From Alphaproteobacteria bacterium (GTDB lineage: Bacteria; Pseudomonadota; Alphaproteobacteria; Rhizobiales; Hyphomicrobiaceae): a stretch of DNA of 58,663 bases. Shown in pieces: positions 1-8,773 of the stretch. Made by a program: the position numbers and the translations under genes. The notes under the pieces were generated by a model. That model was not told where the DNA came from, did no database searches, and was given only the letters and a program-made list of their open reading frames with translations. The stretch's first letter is position 1. Every line of letters starts with the position of its first letter. The DNA lies in contig JAHJQI010000008.1 of NCBI GenBank assembly GCA_018819265.1, positions 1 to 58,663 of the forward strand. The letters are read 5' to 3'.

Positions 1-174
1 ATCGTGCTGGTCTTGGCTTTCTTGAACAATCTGGTTCATGCACGCGACGGCTGGACCGCGGTCGTGCCCTGGGGCCTGACGCTTTCGGCGCTGACGGTCG
101 CCGTCATGCTTGTGACCGCATGGCTCGGGGCGTCGCTCGTCCAAGTGCACGGCGTGGGGGTGCGCAGATCATGA
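1..174 (+). CDS. DUF2231 family membrane protein, C-terminal part (cut by window edge)
   Basis: The frame is open from base 1 to a TGA at 172-174. It encodes a hydrophobic tail containing FLNNLVHARDGW, then a transmembrane helix (VVPWGLTLSALTVAVMLVT) and AWLGASLVQVHGVGV. This ending is typical of DUF2231 multi-pass membrane proteins of unknown function, which often sit beside PQQ-type sugar dehydrogenases or cytochrome genes. The stop codon overlaps the start of the following dehydrogenase-like gene (ATGA), so the two are probably translated together. The start and most of the protein lie outside the window. The family call rests on a short tail, hence moderate confidence. Confidence 0.6.
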   Translation: MVLVLAFLNNLVHARDGWTAVVPWGLTLSALTVAVMLVTAWLGASLVQVHGVGVRRS

Positions 175-1700
175 GTAATCTAACCATGCGATTCGTCACC
201 GCTGTTGTCGCTTCCCCGTTTCTGTTTCCCCTCGCCGGATGCGGGGAAAGCGGACAAGATTTCGACGTCTCCCAACAGATCGGTCCCGATCCCGTCCTGC
301 CCGAACCGAATCCGGGACTCCTTGCCGGTATGAAAATCGCGGAGGTGGTTGGTTGGAACGAAGGCGAGAAGCCAACCGTGCCCGAAGGTTTGCAAGTCAC
401 AGCCTACGCCAAGGATTTGGCTCACCCGCGCACCGTACACACTCTTCCCAACGGCGACGTCCTCGTCGTGCAGTCGCGCGCTCCCTCGGGCAAGCCGATG
501 CCCCGGCCAAAGGATGTTATCCGCTCCTGGATCATGTCGATGGCCAAGGGCGGTGGGCCGAAAAAGGAAACGAACCTGATCACCCTTCTGCGCGACACGG
601 ACCGGGACGGGCAGGTCGATGAGCGCAGCGACCTGCTGACGGGACTTAATTCGCCGTTCGGCGTAGCGTGGATCGACGGCACACTCTATGTGGCCGCGAC
701 CGACGCGATCCTTGCTTATCCCTACCAGCTCGGCGAAACCAGCATCTCTGCTCAGCCGACCGTCTTGGCGCCGCTGCCGGGTGGTCCCATCAATCACCAC
801 TGGACCAAGGACTTGGCGTTGAGCCCGGACGGAAAGTTTCTTTTTGCTTCAGTCGGTTCGAATTCGAACGTCGCTGAGCGCGGACTGGAGGCAGAGAAAG
901 GGCGGGCGGCGATCTGGCAGGTGGATCGCTCGACGGGGGCCGCGCGCGTCTACGCTTCGGGGCTGCGCAATCCGAACGGGCTGAACTTCCATCCCGAATC
1001 TGGAGTGTTGTGGACTGTCGTCAACGAGCGCGACGAGCTTGGCCCGAACCTCGTTCCGGACTATCTGACATCGGTTCAGAAGGATGCCTTCTACGGCTGG
1101 CCTTGGAGCTATTACGGCACTCACGTGGATAAGCGGGTGCACCCGCCGCGGCCCGACTTGGTGGAGAAGGCCGTAAAGCCGGACTATGCCTTGTCCAGCC
1201 ATGTCGCCGCCCTCGGCCTCGCGTTCTCGCTGAATTCGGCCATGCCGGAGCCCTACGCGAACGGTGCCTTCATCGGCGAGCACGGTAGCTGGAACCGCAG
1301 CGCCTTCAACGGCTACAAGGTGGTCTACGTGCCATTCCAGAACGGCAAGCCCGCTGGCAAGGCGCGCGATGTCGTGACCGGCTTTCTTGAGGGTGACAAG
1401 GCGCGTGGTCGCCCTGTCGGCGTGGCAATCGATGGCACCGGTGCCCTCCTGGTTGCCGATGATGTCGGAAATACCGTGTGGCGCGTCGCTTCGGTCGACG
1501 GCTCCATCACACCATCGCCAATAGGCTCGGACCGGGTGCAGGTCAGTGCGCAACTCTCCGGAACTCGCGGCGAAGTTTCTGCCGGGACCAACGGTCGCAC
1601 CGGCCAGGGCCAATCAACCGAAAACGCACCAAAGCCCTCACAGACCGACATCGCCCCGGCGGTATTGCCGCAAGGCTTTGCCAGCGAAAACAATAGGTGA
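171..1700 (+). CDS. sorbosone dehydrogenase-like PQQ-type beta-propeller lipoprotein
   Basis: The predicted exported lipoprotein has 509 residues. The chosen start is the ATG at 171, which overlaps the upstream stop and puts a signal peptide with lipobox LAGC near residue 24; the longer frame from base 120 would bury it. After the signal come blade-like segments of the glucose/sorbosone dehydrogenase family: HPRTVHTLPNGDVLVVQSR, SPFGVAWIDGTLYVA, the NPNGLNFHP stretch, the DAFYGWPWSYYG motif and the GEHGSWNRS motif that lines the propeller centre. The family oxidises aldoses or sorbosone in the periplasm with PQQ, but many members have unknown substrates. The C-terminal ~70 residues are low-complexity and rich in Ser, Thr, Gly and Gln, which is unusual. 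Confidence 0.8.
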   Translation: MSNLTMRFVTAVVASPFLFPLAGCGESGQDFDVSQQIGPDPVLPEPNPGLLAGMKIAEVVGWNEGEKPTVPEGLQVTAYAKDLAHPRTVHTLPNGDVLVVQSRAPSGKPMPRPKDVIRSWIMSMAKGGGPKKETNLITLLRDTDRDGQVDERSDLLTGLNSPFGVAWIDGTLYVAATDAILAYPYQLGETSISAQPTVLAPLPGGPINHHWTKDLALSPDGKFLFASVGSNSNVAERGLEAEKGRAAIWQVDRSTGAARVYASGLRNPNGLNFHPESGVLWTVVNERDELGPNLVPDYLTSVQKDAFYGWPWSYYGTHVDKRVHPPRPDLVEKAVKPDYALSSHVAALGLAFSLNSAMPEPYANGAFIGEHGSWNRSAFNGYKVVYVPFQNGKPAGKARDVVTGFLEGDKARGRPVGVAIDGTGALLVADDVGNTVWRVASVDGSITPSPIGSDRVQVSAQLSGTRGEVSAGTNGRTGQGQSTENAPKPSQTDIAPAVLPQGFASENNR

Positions 1701-1715
1701 CGGAGCGAGAAGTTT

Positions 1716-1734
1716 GCGGGCCTAATTGGCCCGC
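1716..1734. terminator. stem-loop after the dehydrogenase gene
   Basis: A 7-bp perfect stem, GCGGGCC and GGCCCGC, closes a 5-base TAATT loop 16 bases past the stop at 1700. There is no clear T tract, so it may act as an mRNA end-stabiliser rather than a strong intrinsic terminator. The rest of the 185-base space to the next gene shows nothing else recognisable. Confidence 0.4.
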
Positions 1735-1885
1735 CAAGGTATTGCCGCACAGCGTCCGGTTTCACTCTCATGAAAATTTCTTAATGAGGCCGTGCAGAAA
1801 GGAACCTTCGCTTAACCTTTCGGTTTCCTGTGAGGCTGGGGAGCTATGTCTCGAGCCATATCCTTGCAATTGAAAGGACGACATC

Positions 1886-2272
<387 letters not shown>

Positions 2273-2617
2273 GGAAGCGAATTAGTTCCCCAGTGGCGGT
2301 GCCCTCCTGGTGTGTGGTGAGTTCATAGTAGCACTCAACTATTCACTTGCGATGCCGCATGGGGGGGCATCGCCTACGACGTTGTGCGGTAATGACGAAT
2401 GCATTCCGCGGATGAAATGTTTGAGCTGCGCCAACGCAGCTGAGAAGCAGGTCCGATCGGGAAAAGGAAGCTGTCAGTTTCCGTTATGATGATTGCGGGA
2501 GACAACCGGTACGCCTGCCTTTTGTGCCACGCACGATGACGAGGCCGGCTCGAAAATAGTCTGCCTCGTGATTGAACTCCCCGCGATGACACGCCAGCAA
2601 TACGAGGTGCCGAGTTG
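2273..2617. other. 345-base stretch without a recognised gene
   Basis: No convincing coding frame, RNA or strong hairpin was found. A minus-strand frame crosses part of it but runs deep into the DUF305 gene and has no family features. It probably carries the promoter of the DUF305 gene. Confidence 0.5.
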
Positions 2618-3067
2618 ATGTCGTACTTGCGATTCGCAGCAATGATTGGGACGGGAACCGCGATCATGTACGGCTTGATGTACCTCAACACATATGCGTG
2701 GGAGCAGGTCTTCTGGAGCGAGACACGGGCGTGGATGGCGCTCCTGATGGGGGCCACCATGGCTGTGGTCATGTTGGGCTTCATGTGGTCAATGTATCCG
2801 GACCAGACGATCAATTTGGGAATTTTGGGCGGCTCGGCGCTGGTATTTGCTGCGTCCCTCTGGCTGGTGCGCAGCCAGGTCACCATCGACGACGCGGACT
2901 ACATGAAGGCGATGATCCCGCATCATTCGATCGCCATACTGACAAGCGAGCGCGCCCAGATCTCCGATCCGCGTGTCCGCAAGCTCGCCGATGAAATAAT
3001 CGCCGCACAGGAACGCGAAATTGCTGAGATGAGGTACCTCATTTGGGACCTCGAGAGGCGCGACTGA
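2618..3067 (+). CDS. DUF305 domain membrane protein
   Basis: The protein has 149 residues. Three predicted membrane helices fill about residues 5-100 (RFAAMIGTGTAIMYGLMYL, WMALLMGATMAVVMLGFMW, LGILGGSALVFAASLWLV). A short DUF305 segment follows, with YMKAMIPHHSIAI and the later EIIAAQEREIAEM, the pattern HH...E..I..Q..EI.EM that defines this ferritin-like helical family. DUF305 proteins are often copper- or stress-linked, but no single function is established. The ATG at 2618 is preferred over the TTG directly before it. The stop overlaps the next gene's start (ATGA at 3067), indicating coupled translation with the lipoprotein. Confidence 0.8.
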   Translation: MSYLRFAAMIGTGTAIMYGLMYLNTYAWEQVFWSETRAWMALLMGATMAVVMLGFMWSMYPDQTINLGILGGSALVFAASLWLVRSQVTIDDADYMKAMIPHHSIAILTSERAQISDPRVRKLADEIIAAQEREIAEMRYLIWDLERRD

Positions 3068-3657
3068 TGATTGCATTTCCGAGAACCGTGAATTCAGGAC
3101 TACTCCTTTCCTTTTCGCTGCTGGTTTTCGTCCTGACCGGTTGCAGCCAAACCCCCTCAGCCGGCGATGAGACAACACCGGCGCAATCCCATACCGTTGC
3201 GCAGGTCGTTTCGCCCGCCGAAGCTCTGCAGGGCGCAGTCATTGCGACCGTTGATCCGGCAACGTTGGTGGAACACGAGATCAAACAGGTCGTCACGAGC
3301 AATTCCCGCTGCGAGTTTCGGTACACGAGTGCCGGACGACCCGTCCTCGCCGTCGCCATCAGCCCGAATGGAGAAGCGGAGAGAGGGGTGTTGAAGTTGA
3401 ACGGAAACCTGATTGCTCTCGACCCCAAGTCTGCAGAACCGGCCGCAGATCGGCTTGCGCAACTCGCAAGCCTCTCTGCTGGCCGCATGACCGCCGTCGT
3501 CCGCCAGGTCGTCGAATCTTCCGGCACTGTGCGCAAGGGAGTCCAACGCAGGTTAGCCCACATGGTGTTCGAAATCGGGTCGGACGAACTAAAGGTCGGC
3601 TACCGAGGTTACTACGACTGCGGCGATGCGCTGCAGGACATCGCCTACCGCCATTGA
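3067..3657 (+). CDS. hypothetical lipoprotein
   Basis: The protein has 196 residues. A hydrophobic N-terminus ends in LTGCSQ, a good lipobox, so the protein is probably lipid-anchored. The rest (for example EHEIKQVVTSNSRCEFRYTSAGRPVLA and the ending RGYYDCGDALQDIAYRH) matches no family I recognise. It looks like a small globular beta-rich domain with a possible Cys pair at RCEFRY and YYDCG. The ATG overlaps the DUF305 stop, so the longer frame that starts inside that gene is not needed. The two genes form a coupled pair, suggesting a joint envelope role, which is inference. Confidence 0.65.
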   Translation: MIAFPRTVNSGLLLSFSLLVFVLTGCSQTPSAGDETTPAQSHTVAQVVSPAEALQGAVIATVDPATLVEHEIKQVVTSNSRCEFRYTSAGRPVLAVAISPNGEAERGVLKLNGNLIALDPKSAEPAADRLAQLASLSAGRMTAVVRQVVESSGTVRKGVQRRLAHMVFEIGSDELKVGYRGYYDCGDALQDIAYRH

Positions 3658-3799
3658 ACAATGCGGCGAGCGCGACTCCGGCGGGATGCTGGGTCGTGTC
3701 TTGACCCAGATAACATTCCAGATTTTCTTGGCGCGCCAACGTCTGCCGTTAGACCTCCCGCCGCCCATGCCCCCGGTTTCGCTCCGCTACCTGATCCGA

Positions 3800-4660
3800 T
3801 TACGACTGACGTGGATTCGGAACTCCCGACATTCTCGCGACAGCCGTCGGCTCCCCGATGACGACCTCGCCTCGCCAGAACCGCAGATCCTGATCTTGAT
3901 CGGTCGGCGTGAAGCGCTCCAAGGGAGCCCAGACACCGCTGTCGCGTCGAAGCGCTATGCCGCCACCCGCAAAAACCAGAGCCAGCCCGCCGGCAATATC
4001 CCAGATGTTGGGCGACGTGAATCGCGCCGCCTGCAGGAGTCCGGCCGCAACCATGGCGCACTCGAACGCAGCCGAACCCGTCTTGCGCGTTTCCCAGAAG
4101 TTATCGCTGACAGTCGCCACCGGCACTCCGACCAGGCGGCGGCGCACGGCCGGATTGCCCTTCGGCGTCACATCGGCGCCATCGAAGCGCACCTTGCCGC
4201 CGAGCGTGCAGTGATAGACGCCGGCGCGGAGCGCGTGGCTGATCGGGCACCAGAGCGCACCGACGACCGGTACTCCCTTGAATATGATCCCAATCGAGGC
4301 CGAGAACAGCGGCAGGCCGTTGATGAAATTCGCCGTTCCATCGATTGGATCGATCAACCAGATGAAGTCGGCGTCCCGCACAGGCCGCTCGTCCATCTCC
4401 TCACCGATGATGTCGTGATCGGGGAAGTTTCGTGCCAGACGTTCGCGGATCAGGCTTTCGACCTTCTCGTCGACCTCCGAGACCGGATCGCGCCACCGGG
4501 CCTCCTCGGCACCCGACTTGTATTTGACGGCAAGCACGTTGCCGAGAGCCTTGGTGATTTCCATTCCGGCGGCCCCGGCCAATTCGATGGCGAGATGCTC
4601 CATATCTCTCAGATCGTCTCGCGAAACCCCGTGGGCCGCGAGGTCTTCAAGTGAGTTCAT
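3800..4660 (-). CDS. inositol monophosphatase family phosphatase
   Basis: The protein has 286 residues, the usual family size. The metal-binding motifs are present in order: DPVSEVD (59-65), GEE (86-88), DPIDGTANF (104-112) and WDIAGG in the C-terminal half. Members are Mg2+-dependent, lithium-sensitive phosphatases acting on inositol-1-phosphate, histidinol phosphate, fructose-1,6-bisphosphate or PAPS; the substrate cannot be decided from these motifs. Its start overlaps the stop of the lipid kinase-like gene by 4 bases (ATGA), so the two are translationally coupled, which may hint at phosphoinositide or lipid head-group turnover. Substrate assignment is inference. Confidence 0.85.
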   Translation of the reverse strand: MNSLEDLAAHGVSRDDLRDMEHLAIELAGAAGMEITKALGNVLAVKYKSGAEEARWRDPVSEVDEKVESLIRERLARNFPDHDIIGEEMDERPVRDADFIWLIDPIDGTANFINGLPLFSASIGIIFKGVPVVGALWCPISHALRAGVYHCTLGGKVRFDGADVTPKGNPAVRRRLVGVPVATVSDNFWETRKTGSAAFECAMVAAGLLQAARFTSPNIWDIAGGLALVFAGGGIALRRDSGVWAPLERFTPTDQDQDLRFWRGEVVIGEPTAVARMSGVPNPRQS

Positions 4661-5613
4661 GCCGCGCCTGCCTTTTTCTCCAGCGCCTTCTGGCTCGGAT
4701 GCTTGACCGGAACCACGATTCTCACGGGGTCTTCCTCACAAGCCAGGTCGACGCTGAACTTGCCGGCCGAGGCCGCAAACGCCTCGTCGTCGAGCCGCGT
4801 TGGCGCGTCGTGGAAGGTTAGCTCGACCTTCCCGGCTTGCCGGGTAAGGAACGGCGGAGTCCCGTCGACGGGTGACTCTAGCCAGTCCATCATCGCTTCA
4901 CGGCTGTCGCTGTCGAAAATGACGACATCGAGCTTCTTGTCGGTAACGTCGGCCGTCGTCGCAATCGGCAATCCAGGGCCGGTAAATGCTATGTTGCAGA
5001 CCTCTATTCCGAGTACGGAGAGTTCCTCGGTTTGTCTCCCGATCGTCAAAGTCATTTCGATTGGATCGGCCCGCTTGAGTGCCTTCCTCAGGAGCTTGCG
5101 ACCGTATTGCAAACTCTTGGCGCCGTCGGGCTTCTTACCCTTCTTGCTCATCTTCTTGCCGTCGAGCAGGTACTGCGGAAAGACGCCGACGCCATAGGCT
5201 TCCACGAACAGACTTGTCCCCCAATGACCTGTGGCATGAGCAATCGAGACCGGGCACGAGCGCTCGGTGTCCCACGTCTCGGCCAGTTCCTGCGGGGTGC
5301 CGGATATGCCGAGCGACCGCGCAAAATTATTCGCGGTGCCGAGCGGAAGAATAGCGATCGGAACGCTACGCTCGCGAAGCCGGGTCAACACGTGGGCAAC
5401 TGTCCCATCGCCACCGGCGACAACGACGAGATCGACGCGATCGACGCGATCGACGCGATCGACCGACTTGTGCAGGGCTTCGGTGAACGCCTCGCCTTTT
5501 ACGTCGGCATAATGCACGTTGTACCCGGCAAGCTTCAAGGCAGCCTCGATGCTGTCGCGGTCGTTGCCCTCGCTGCCGGCTTTCGGGTTGTGACAAAGAA
5601 GAGCGTTTATCAT
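4657..5613 (-). CDS. diacylglycerol/lipid kinase family protein
   Basis: The protein has 318 residues from the ATG at 5613. The frame stays open upstream to 5841, but that part lies in the palindrome cluster and precedes the family N-terminus (INALLCHNPKAG), so the shorter start is used. The nucleotide-binding motif GGDGT is at about 67-71, followed by LPLGTANNFARSLGI, the classical DAGK catalytic-domain signature. The family phosphorylates diacylglycerol, ceramide or related lipids. A 9-bp tandem repeat (5431-5463) inserts a Val-Asp-Arg run just before the first beta strand of the GGDGT motif. It is coupled to the following phosphatase. Confidence 0.85.
   Translation of the reverse strand: MINALLCHNPKAGSEGNDRDSIEAALKLAGYNVHYADVKGEAFTEALHKSVDRVDRVDRVDLVVVAGGDGTVAHVLTRLRERSVPIAILPLGTANNFARSLGISGTPQELAETWDTERSCPVSIAHATGHWGTSLFVEAYGVGVFPQYLLDGKKMSKKGKKPDGAKSLQYGRKLLRKALKRADPIEMTLTIGRQTEELSVLGIEVCNIAFTGPGLPIATTADVTDKKLDVVIFDSDSREAMMDWLESPVDGTPPFLTRQAGKVELTFHDAPTRLDDEAFAASAGKFSVDLACEEDPVRIVVPVKHPSQKALEKKAGAA
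5431..5463 (-). repeat. 9-bp tandem repeat inside the lipid kinase gene
   Basis: The unit ATCGACGCG is present three times plus ATCGAC. On the coding strand it encodes VDR VDR VDR VD at about residues 51-61. The frame is preserved and the copies are identical, which suggests recent slippage expansion. Confidence 0.85.
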
Positions 5614-5680
5614 ACACGCTACAACGGCGCTGCGGTTGGCAGGTTCCACCGGTCCGACGGTCGTTGGTGTGGGCGCAAGC

Positions 5681-6138
5681 CTAGTGTTCCGGTTCTGACA
5701 TTTGCTTCCCGTTGCAGCAGGTCTAAGAGCAAATGTCGGAACCATAAGGAACACTAGCAAGCCTATGATTCTAGTGTGATGATTCAGAAATTCGCTACCA
5801 TCTGCGGCTAGGTTCAGAGCGAACTTCTGAATCTGAATCACACTAGCAACTCTATGATTCTAGTGTCCCTTTTGTATCCGAAGTTCGCTCAAGTGGTTGC
5901 TGCAGAGTAGAGGCGAACTTCGGAGACGGGACATTAGTGTAGCTTTTACATCTAACGTTTGGTTCAATACGCCAGCCGCTAGAGCAACATCCGATCTGAC
6001 GGAATCGCCGAGAGCGATTCCCAGATCGGATGAAGTTGCTATAGATTCATAATGCTAGAGCATCTTTATCCGACCATCCGATCGCGAAAAGCGATCGCGT
6101 GTGCGGATGATGCTCTATTGGGTGCCAAACGTTAGATG
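5681..6138. repeat. cluster of five composite palindromes
   Basis: Five long hairpins stand in series. A (5681-5757) has outer arms CTAGTGTTCC/GGAACACTAG and inner arms GGTTCTGACATTTGCT/AGCAAATGTCGGAACC. B (5771-5846) has outer arms CTAGTGTGAT/ATCACACTAG. C (5860-5937) has outer arms CTAGTGTCCC/GGGACATTAG. D (5980-6043) and E (6056-6117) carry TAGAGCAAC and TAGAGCATC arms. A-B and B-C are separated by a conserved spacer ending in CTATGATT. D and E together are enclosed by a perfect 14-bp inverted repeat, CATCTAACGTTTGG (5949-5962) and its complement (6125-6138). The cluster separates two minus-strand genes and may act on transcription or mRNA stability. Confidence 0.85.
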
Positions 6139-6408
6139 GTTCCACCAGTACTCGAAGACAACCTGAGGCCGGAATCCGACGGGCATCGCTAACGAGGTTG
6201 CAGACGCGGATTGCACCTTTGCTCCAAACGTTGACTTCAACTTGTCGATGGTCGCCGGTCCTACGCCCTCGACGTCCTCCAGCTGATTGATCGTTTCAAC
6301 GGGTCCGTGAGTTTCGATGTAATCGACGATGGCTTCAGCCACTGATGTCGATACGCCTTCGACTGAAGACAATTTGTCTATCGACGCGCGATTGATGTCG
6401 AGTTGCAT
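6115..6408 (-). CDS. small helix-hairpin-helix (ComEA-like) protein
   Basis: The protein has 97 residues from the ATG at 6408; the open frame continues upstream, but the domain begins at MQLDINRASIDKLSSVEGV. Two HhH motifs are readable, LSSVEGVSTSVAEAIVDYI and LEDVEGVGPATIDKLK, the non-specific DNA-binding fold seen in ComEA. Unlike ComEA there is no signal peptide or membrane helix, so a cytoplasmic DNA- or protein-binding role is more likely. The last residues and the stop codon are encoded within palindrome E and the flanking 14-bp inverted repeat, so the present C-terminus may have been created by repeat insertion. Confidence 0.7.
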   Translation of the reverse strand: MQLDINRASIDKLSSVEGVSTSVAEAIVDYIETHGPVETINQLEDVEGVGPATIDKLKSTFGAKVQSASATSLAMPVGFRPQVVFEYWWNHLTFGTQ

Positions 6409-6607
6409 GCTTTTTTTCCCATCGCACAGTGTGAATGTTATTTGGCTAACCGGCAACGCCGGCTATTCCCTCCAAATGCAACAGCGTGCGTACGAATCGC
6501 CGTGCCTTGGTCGTTGCGGTTGCCGGGGAAACGCGAGAGTTTGCCGAGCGTTCCGCGACTGTTCCAAAAAACAAACAGTCACCGGGAAACTATCGGAACA
6601 ACCATCC

Positions 6608-7309
6608 TCAGGCATCGCCCACGAACCTTTCGGCTTTGGACCATCTGCTTGCGCCGCAGTGAGAACACGTTCCACGCTTCTTCTGGACGGTGCCGCAGTG
6701 TCTGCAGGCATATTCGGCACCGCTGACAGCGGTCGTTTGCGCAACGTTGGAACTCTTTCCATTGTCCGCGCACGAAACCGGTGGAACAATCGTCAGGCCG
6801 GCTCGGGGGACCGCAAATTTAAAGACGCTGAGTGAGCCGTTTTTCTCTAGAAACGCCGCTCTGACCTGACCCAGGTTTTCGATGCCGGACAGTCTCAGCA
6901 TCCCGAAGATCTCTTCGGATGTAAGCACCTTTTCATCGAGGACTATGACCCCGTCCTTGACGCATTGTTCAGGATCGAGATTGATGATGCGGTCCATTGT
7001 TTCGCTTTTGCGGACGGTGAAGAACAACAACTCGTTCATTGCGACGATCAGCGTGATAACCGCCATTGTATGGAGCAAGGGCACTTGGGGATAGAACATC
7101 GGGTCGCCAACGGCGGAGCCGAGCGACACGATCAAAAACAACTCGATTGTCGAGAACTGGCCGGTTGCGCGCTTGCCGATAGCGCGAATGAGCACGAATG
7201 CGTAAATATAGATGACGGCCGTACGAAACAAGATTTCGGCGTAAAACAACCATGGCTCGCTTCCGACGAATAATCGTTCCAGATCAAACGGGGTGACAGG
7301 CGGATTCAT
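6608..7309 (-). CDS. DUF421/YetF-type membrane protein with C-terminal zinc ribbon
   Basis: The protein has 233 residues. Three predicted membrane helices lie in the first ~100 residues (EILFRTAVIYIYAFVLI, TIELFLIVSLGSAVG, MAVITLIVAMNELLFF). Then comes the cytoplasmic YetF/DUF421 domain, with DGVIVLDEKVLTSEEIFGMLR and the AFLEKNGSLSVF strand. The family is conserved but functionally vague. The last ~35 residues add a zinc ribbon with two CxxC knuckles (CRHCG and CSHCG), not part of the core family. Downstream on the same strand is the HhH protein gene, about 200 bases away with no recognised feature between. Confidence 0.8.
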   Translation of the reverse strand: MNPPVTPFDLERLFVGSEPWLFYAEILFRTAVIYIYAFVLIRAIGKRATGQFSTIELFLIVSLGSAVGDPMFYPQVPLLHTMAVITLIVAMNELLFFTVRKSETMDRIINLDPEQCVKDGVIVLDEKVLTSEEIFGMLRLSGIENLGQVRAAFLEKNGSLSVFKFAVPRAGLTIVPPVSCADNGKSSNVAQTTAVSGAEYACRHCGTVQKKRGTCSHCGASRWSKAERFVGDA

Positions 7310-7685
7310 GGGTTACCTTGTTGCTGGTTTCGTCGGATCCAGCGAGACGACCGTGCAAGGTTCAACGTGATAAATTGCAAAAAGTTGCGAAAACCCCCTC
7401 TGCTCCGCACACGCCGGTGCAGCTTCTTCGGTCACCATGCAGGATGTCGGACAGCTTTCCAGCAAACTGGAAGCTGCCCGCCACGTCCATCATCGAAGAA
7501 TATTCAGTGTGATCGAAATGTATTCTGGTGCCCCGAAACGTATTGCGGCGACCGTTAACGGATGCGCGCCGACCGGCCTTCGTGGCAAGCCTTTACCCAA
7601 CTTCGGACCGCAACTCTCGGCGGACCGCAACCGCCCGCAGCATCGCGGAGGCGAAGGGAAGCTTCCCGTCGGCACTTGCAGCCGG
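7310..7685. other. 376-base stretch without a recognised gene
   Basis: This lies between two minus-strand genes, downstream of the small exported protein and upstream of the DUF421 gene. Plus-strand frames cross it but run on as antisense into the exported-protein gene and show no family features. It probably holds the DUF421 promoter. Confidence 0.45.
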
Positions 7686-8021
7686 TCAACGGTGGTGCCA
7701 CCGATCATGTTTCCGCCAGCCTCGTACCAGCGGACCGTCCCGCCACCGCCAACCTTTGACCAGCGGGCCGTCGCGCCAACCCCATTTCCGGTCATGCCTA
7801 TGGCTGTGACCATCGCCTCTCCACCATCCGCGTGTCCGGTAGCCATACGTCCGTGTGTCGCCGACATAGGTGTCGCGATAGTCGTGGCCGGAGTGACGGT
7901 AATCGTAGCGGTCGCCGAAGAAGCATGCATGCGATTGTGTCGTCATCGCAAGAAATCCGACTGCGGCCATGGCCGCGATTGAAAACGGGGCCGATTTCGT
8001 GATGTTTTTCAATAGTGCCAT
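7686..8021 (-). CDS. small exported His/Arg/Trp-rich protein
   Basis: The protein has 111 residues from the ATG at 8021, preceded by a GGAG ribosome site. A Sec signal peptide (about residues 1-32, SIAAMAAVGFLAMTTQSHA) precedes a mature part dominated by Arg, His, Trp, Tyr, Gly and Asp. It includes two near-copies of WRDGPLVKGW and a final HDRWHHR. Such basic, aromatic, low-complexity exported proteins occur widely in Hyphomicrobiales and have no assigned function; metal binding through the His/Asp clusters or an envelope role is possible. I do not recognise a named family. Confidence 0.6.
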   Translation of the reverse strand: MALLKNITKSAPFSIAAMAAVGFLAMTTQSHACFFGDRYDYRHSGHDYRDTYVGDTRTYGYRTRGWWRGDGHSHRHDRKWGWRDGPLVKGWRWRDGPLVRGWRKHDRWHHR

Positions 8022-8378
8022 GAATAGTCTCCATATCACTTTGCACCAGCTGTTTGGCAGCCTGAGCGTGAACCGACAATCCGGGTGGTGGTTCCGGGAC
8101 TCCAAAAGAAGTAATGATCGATTCCGTACAGATCGATATCCCCGCACGCCGGATCCAGCGCCAGCGATATAGTTTTCTCTGTAAAGGTACTGCCGCGGCA
8201 GGCGGCGCGCACAGCACTATCCGGGGCTGGTTTCTCAGCCTCTGGAACAGATGGAGGTCTCGAAAGTTTTACGCCATGTCCCGTTCAGCCGGCGGCGGCC
8301 ACAGTTCAACGACAATTGGCTCTTCGCCAGCGCGCCAACGTCGTTACGGACAGGCGTTTTCAATTCGGAGAATAAGCG
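8022..8378. other. 357-base stretch without a recognised gene
   Basis: This is a divergent spacer between the small exported protein (minus) and the DUF3008 gene (plus), so it should hold promoters for both. Apart from short palindromes such as CTGCCGCGGCAG near 8190, nothing can be assigned. Confidence 0.45.
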
Positions 8379-8570
8379 ATGCCAGCGAAATCCAAGGCGC
8401 AGCAGAAGGCCGCCGGCGCTGCACTCAGCGCAAAGCGCGGCGAGACGAAAAAGAGCGACCTCAAAGGCGCATCCAAGGGCATGTATGAAAGCATGAGCGA
8501 GGAAGAGCTGGAGGAGATGGCCTCAACGAAGCGCAAGAACAAGCCCGACAAAGTGTCGGATGACAGCTGA
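8379..8570 (+). CDS. DUF3008 family small basic protein
   Basis: The protein has 63 residues. The N-terminus MPAKSKAQQKAAGAALSAK is the hallmark of the DUF3008 family, and the rest is a charged stretch ending in Asp-Asp-Ser, with SMSEEELEEMASTKRKNKPD. Members are small, lysine-rich and predicted disordered or helical. Their function is unknown, though they often sit near stress-related genes, as with the small VOC and SRPBCC genes here. The 203 bases that follow contain no convincing gene. Confidence 0.8.
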   Translation: MPAKSKAQQKAAGAALSAKRGETKKSDLKGASKGMYESMSEEELEEMASTKRKNKPDKVSDDS

Positions 8571-8773
8571 CATGCCGTCCCCTTCTGTGCCGACCCTGCA
8601 AATGGCGGTGACGGAAGTCGGCCGATTAGATCTCGAACCCCTGAGCGCACGGGCGTTGTCAAAGAGTTCGAAAAAGATTGGAGTGACCGGTACGCTGATT
8701 GGCACGATGCAGCGATAACCGAGGCGCTCATTGTCGCGGAATTCGATGAGCGGCAGACGAAAGGACACACGCC

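Noticed and set aside
5614..5841. N-terminal extension of the lipid kinase frame
   Set aside because: The extra 76 codons run through palindromes A and B and precede the family N-terminus; the ATG at 5613 fits better.
8572..8718. A 48-codon frame after the DUF3008 gene
   Set aside because: No ribosome site, no recognisable motif, and another frame here is equally open.
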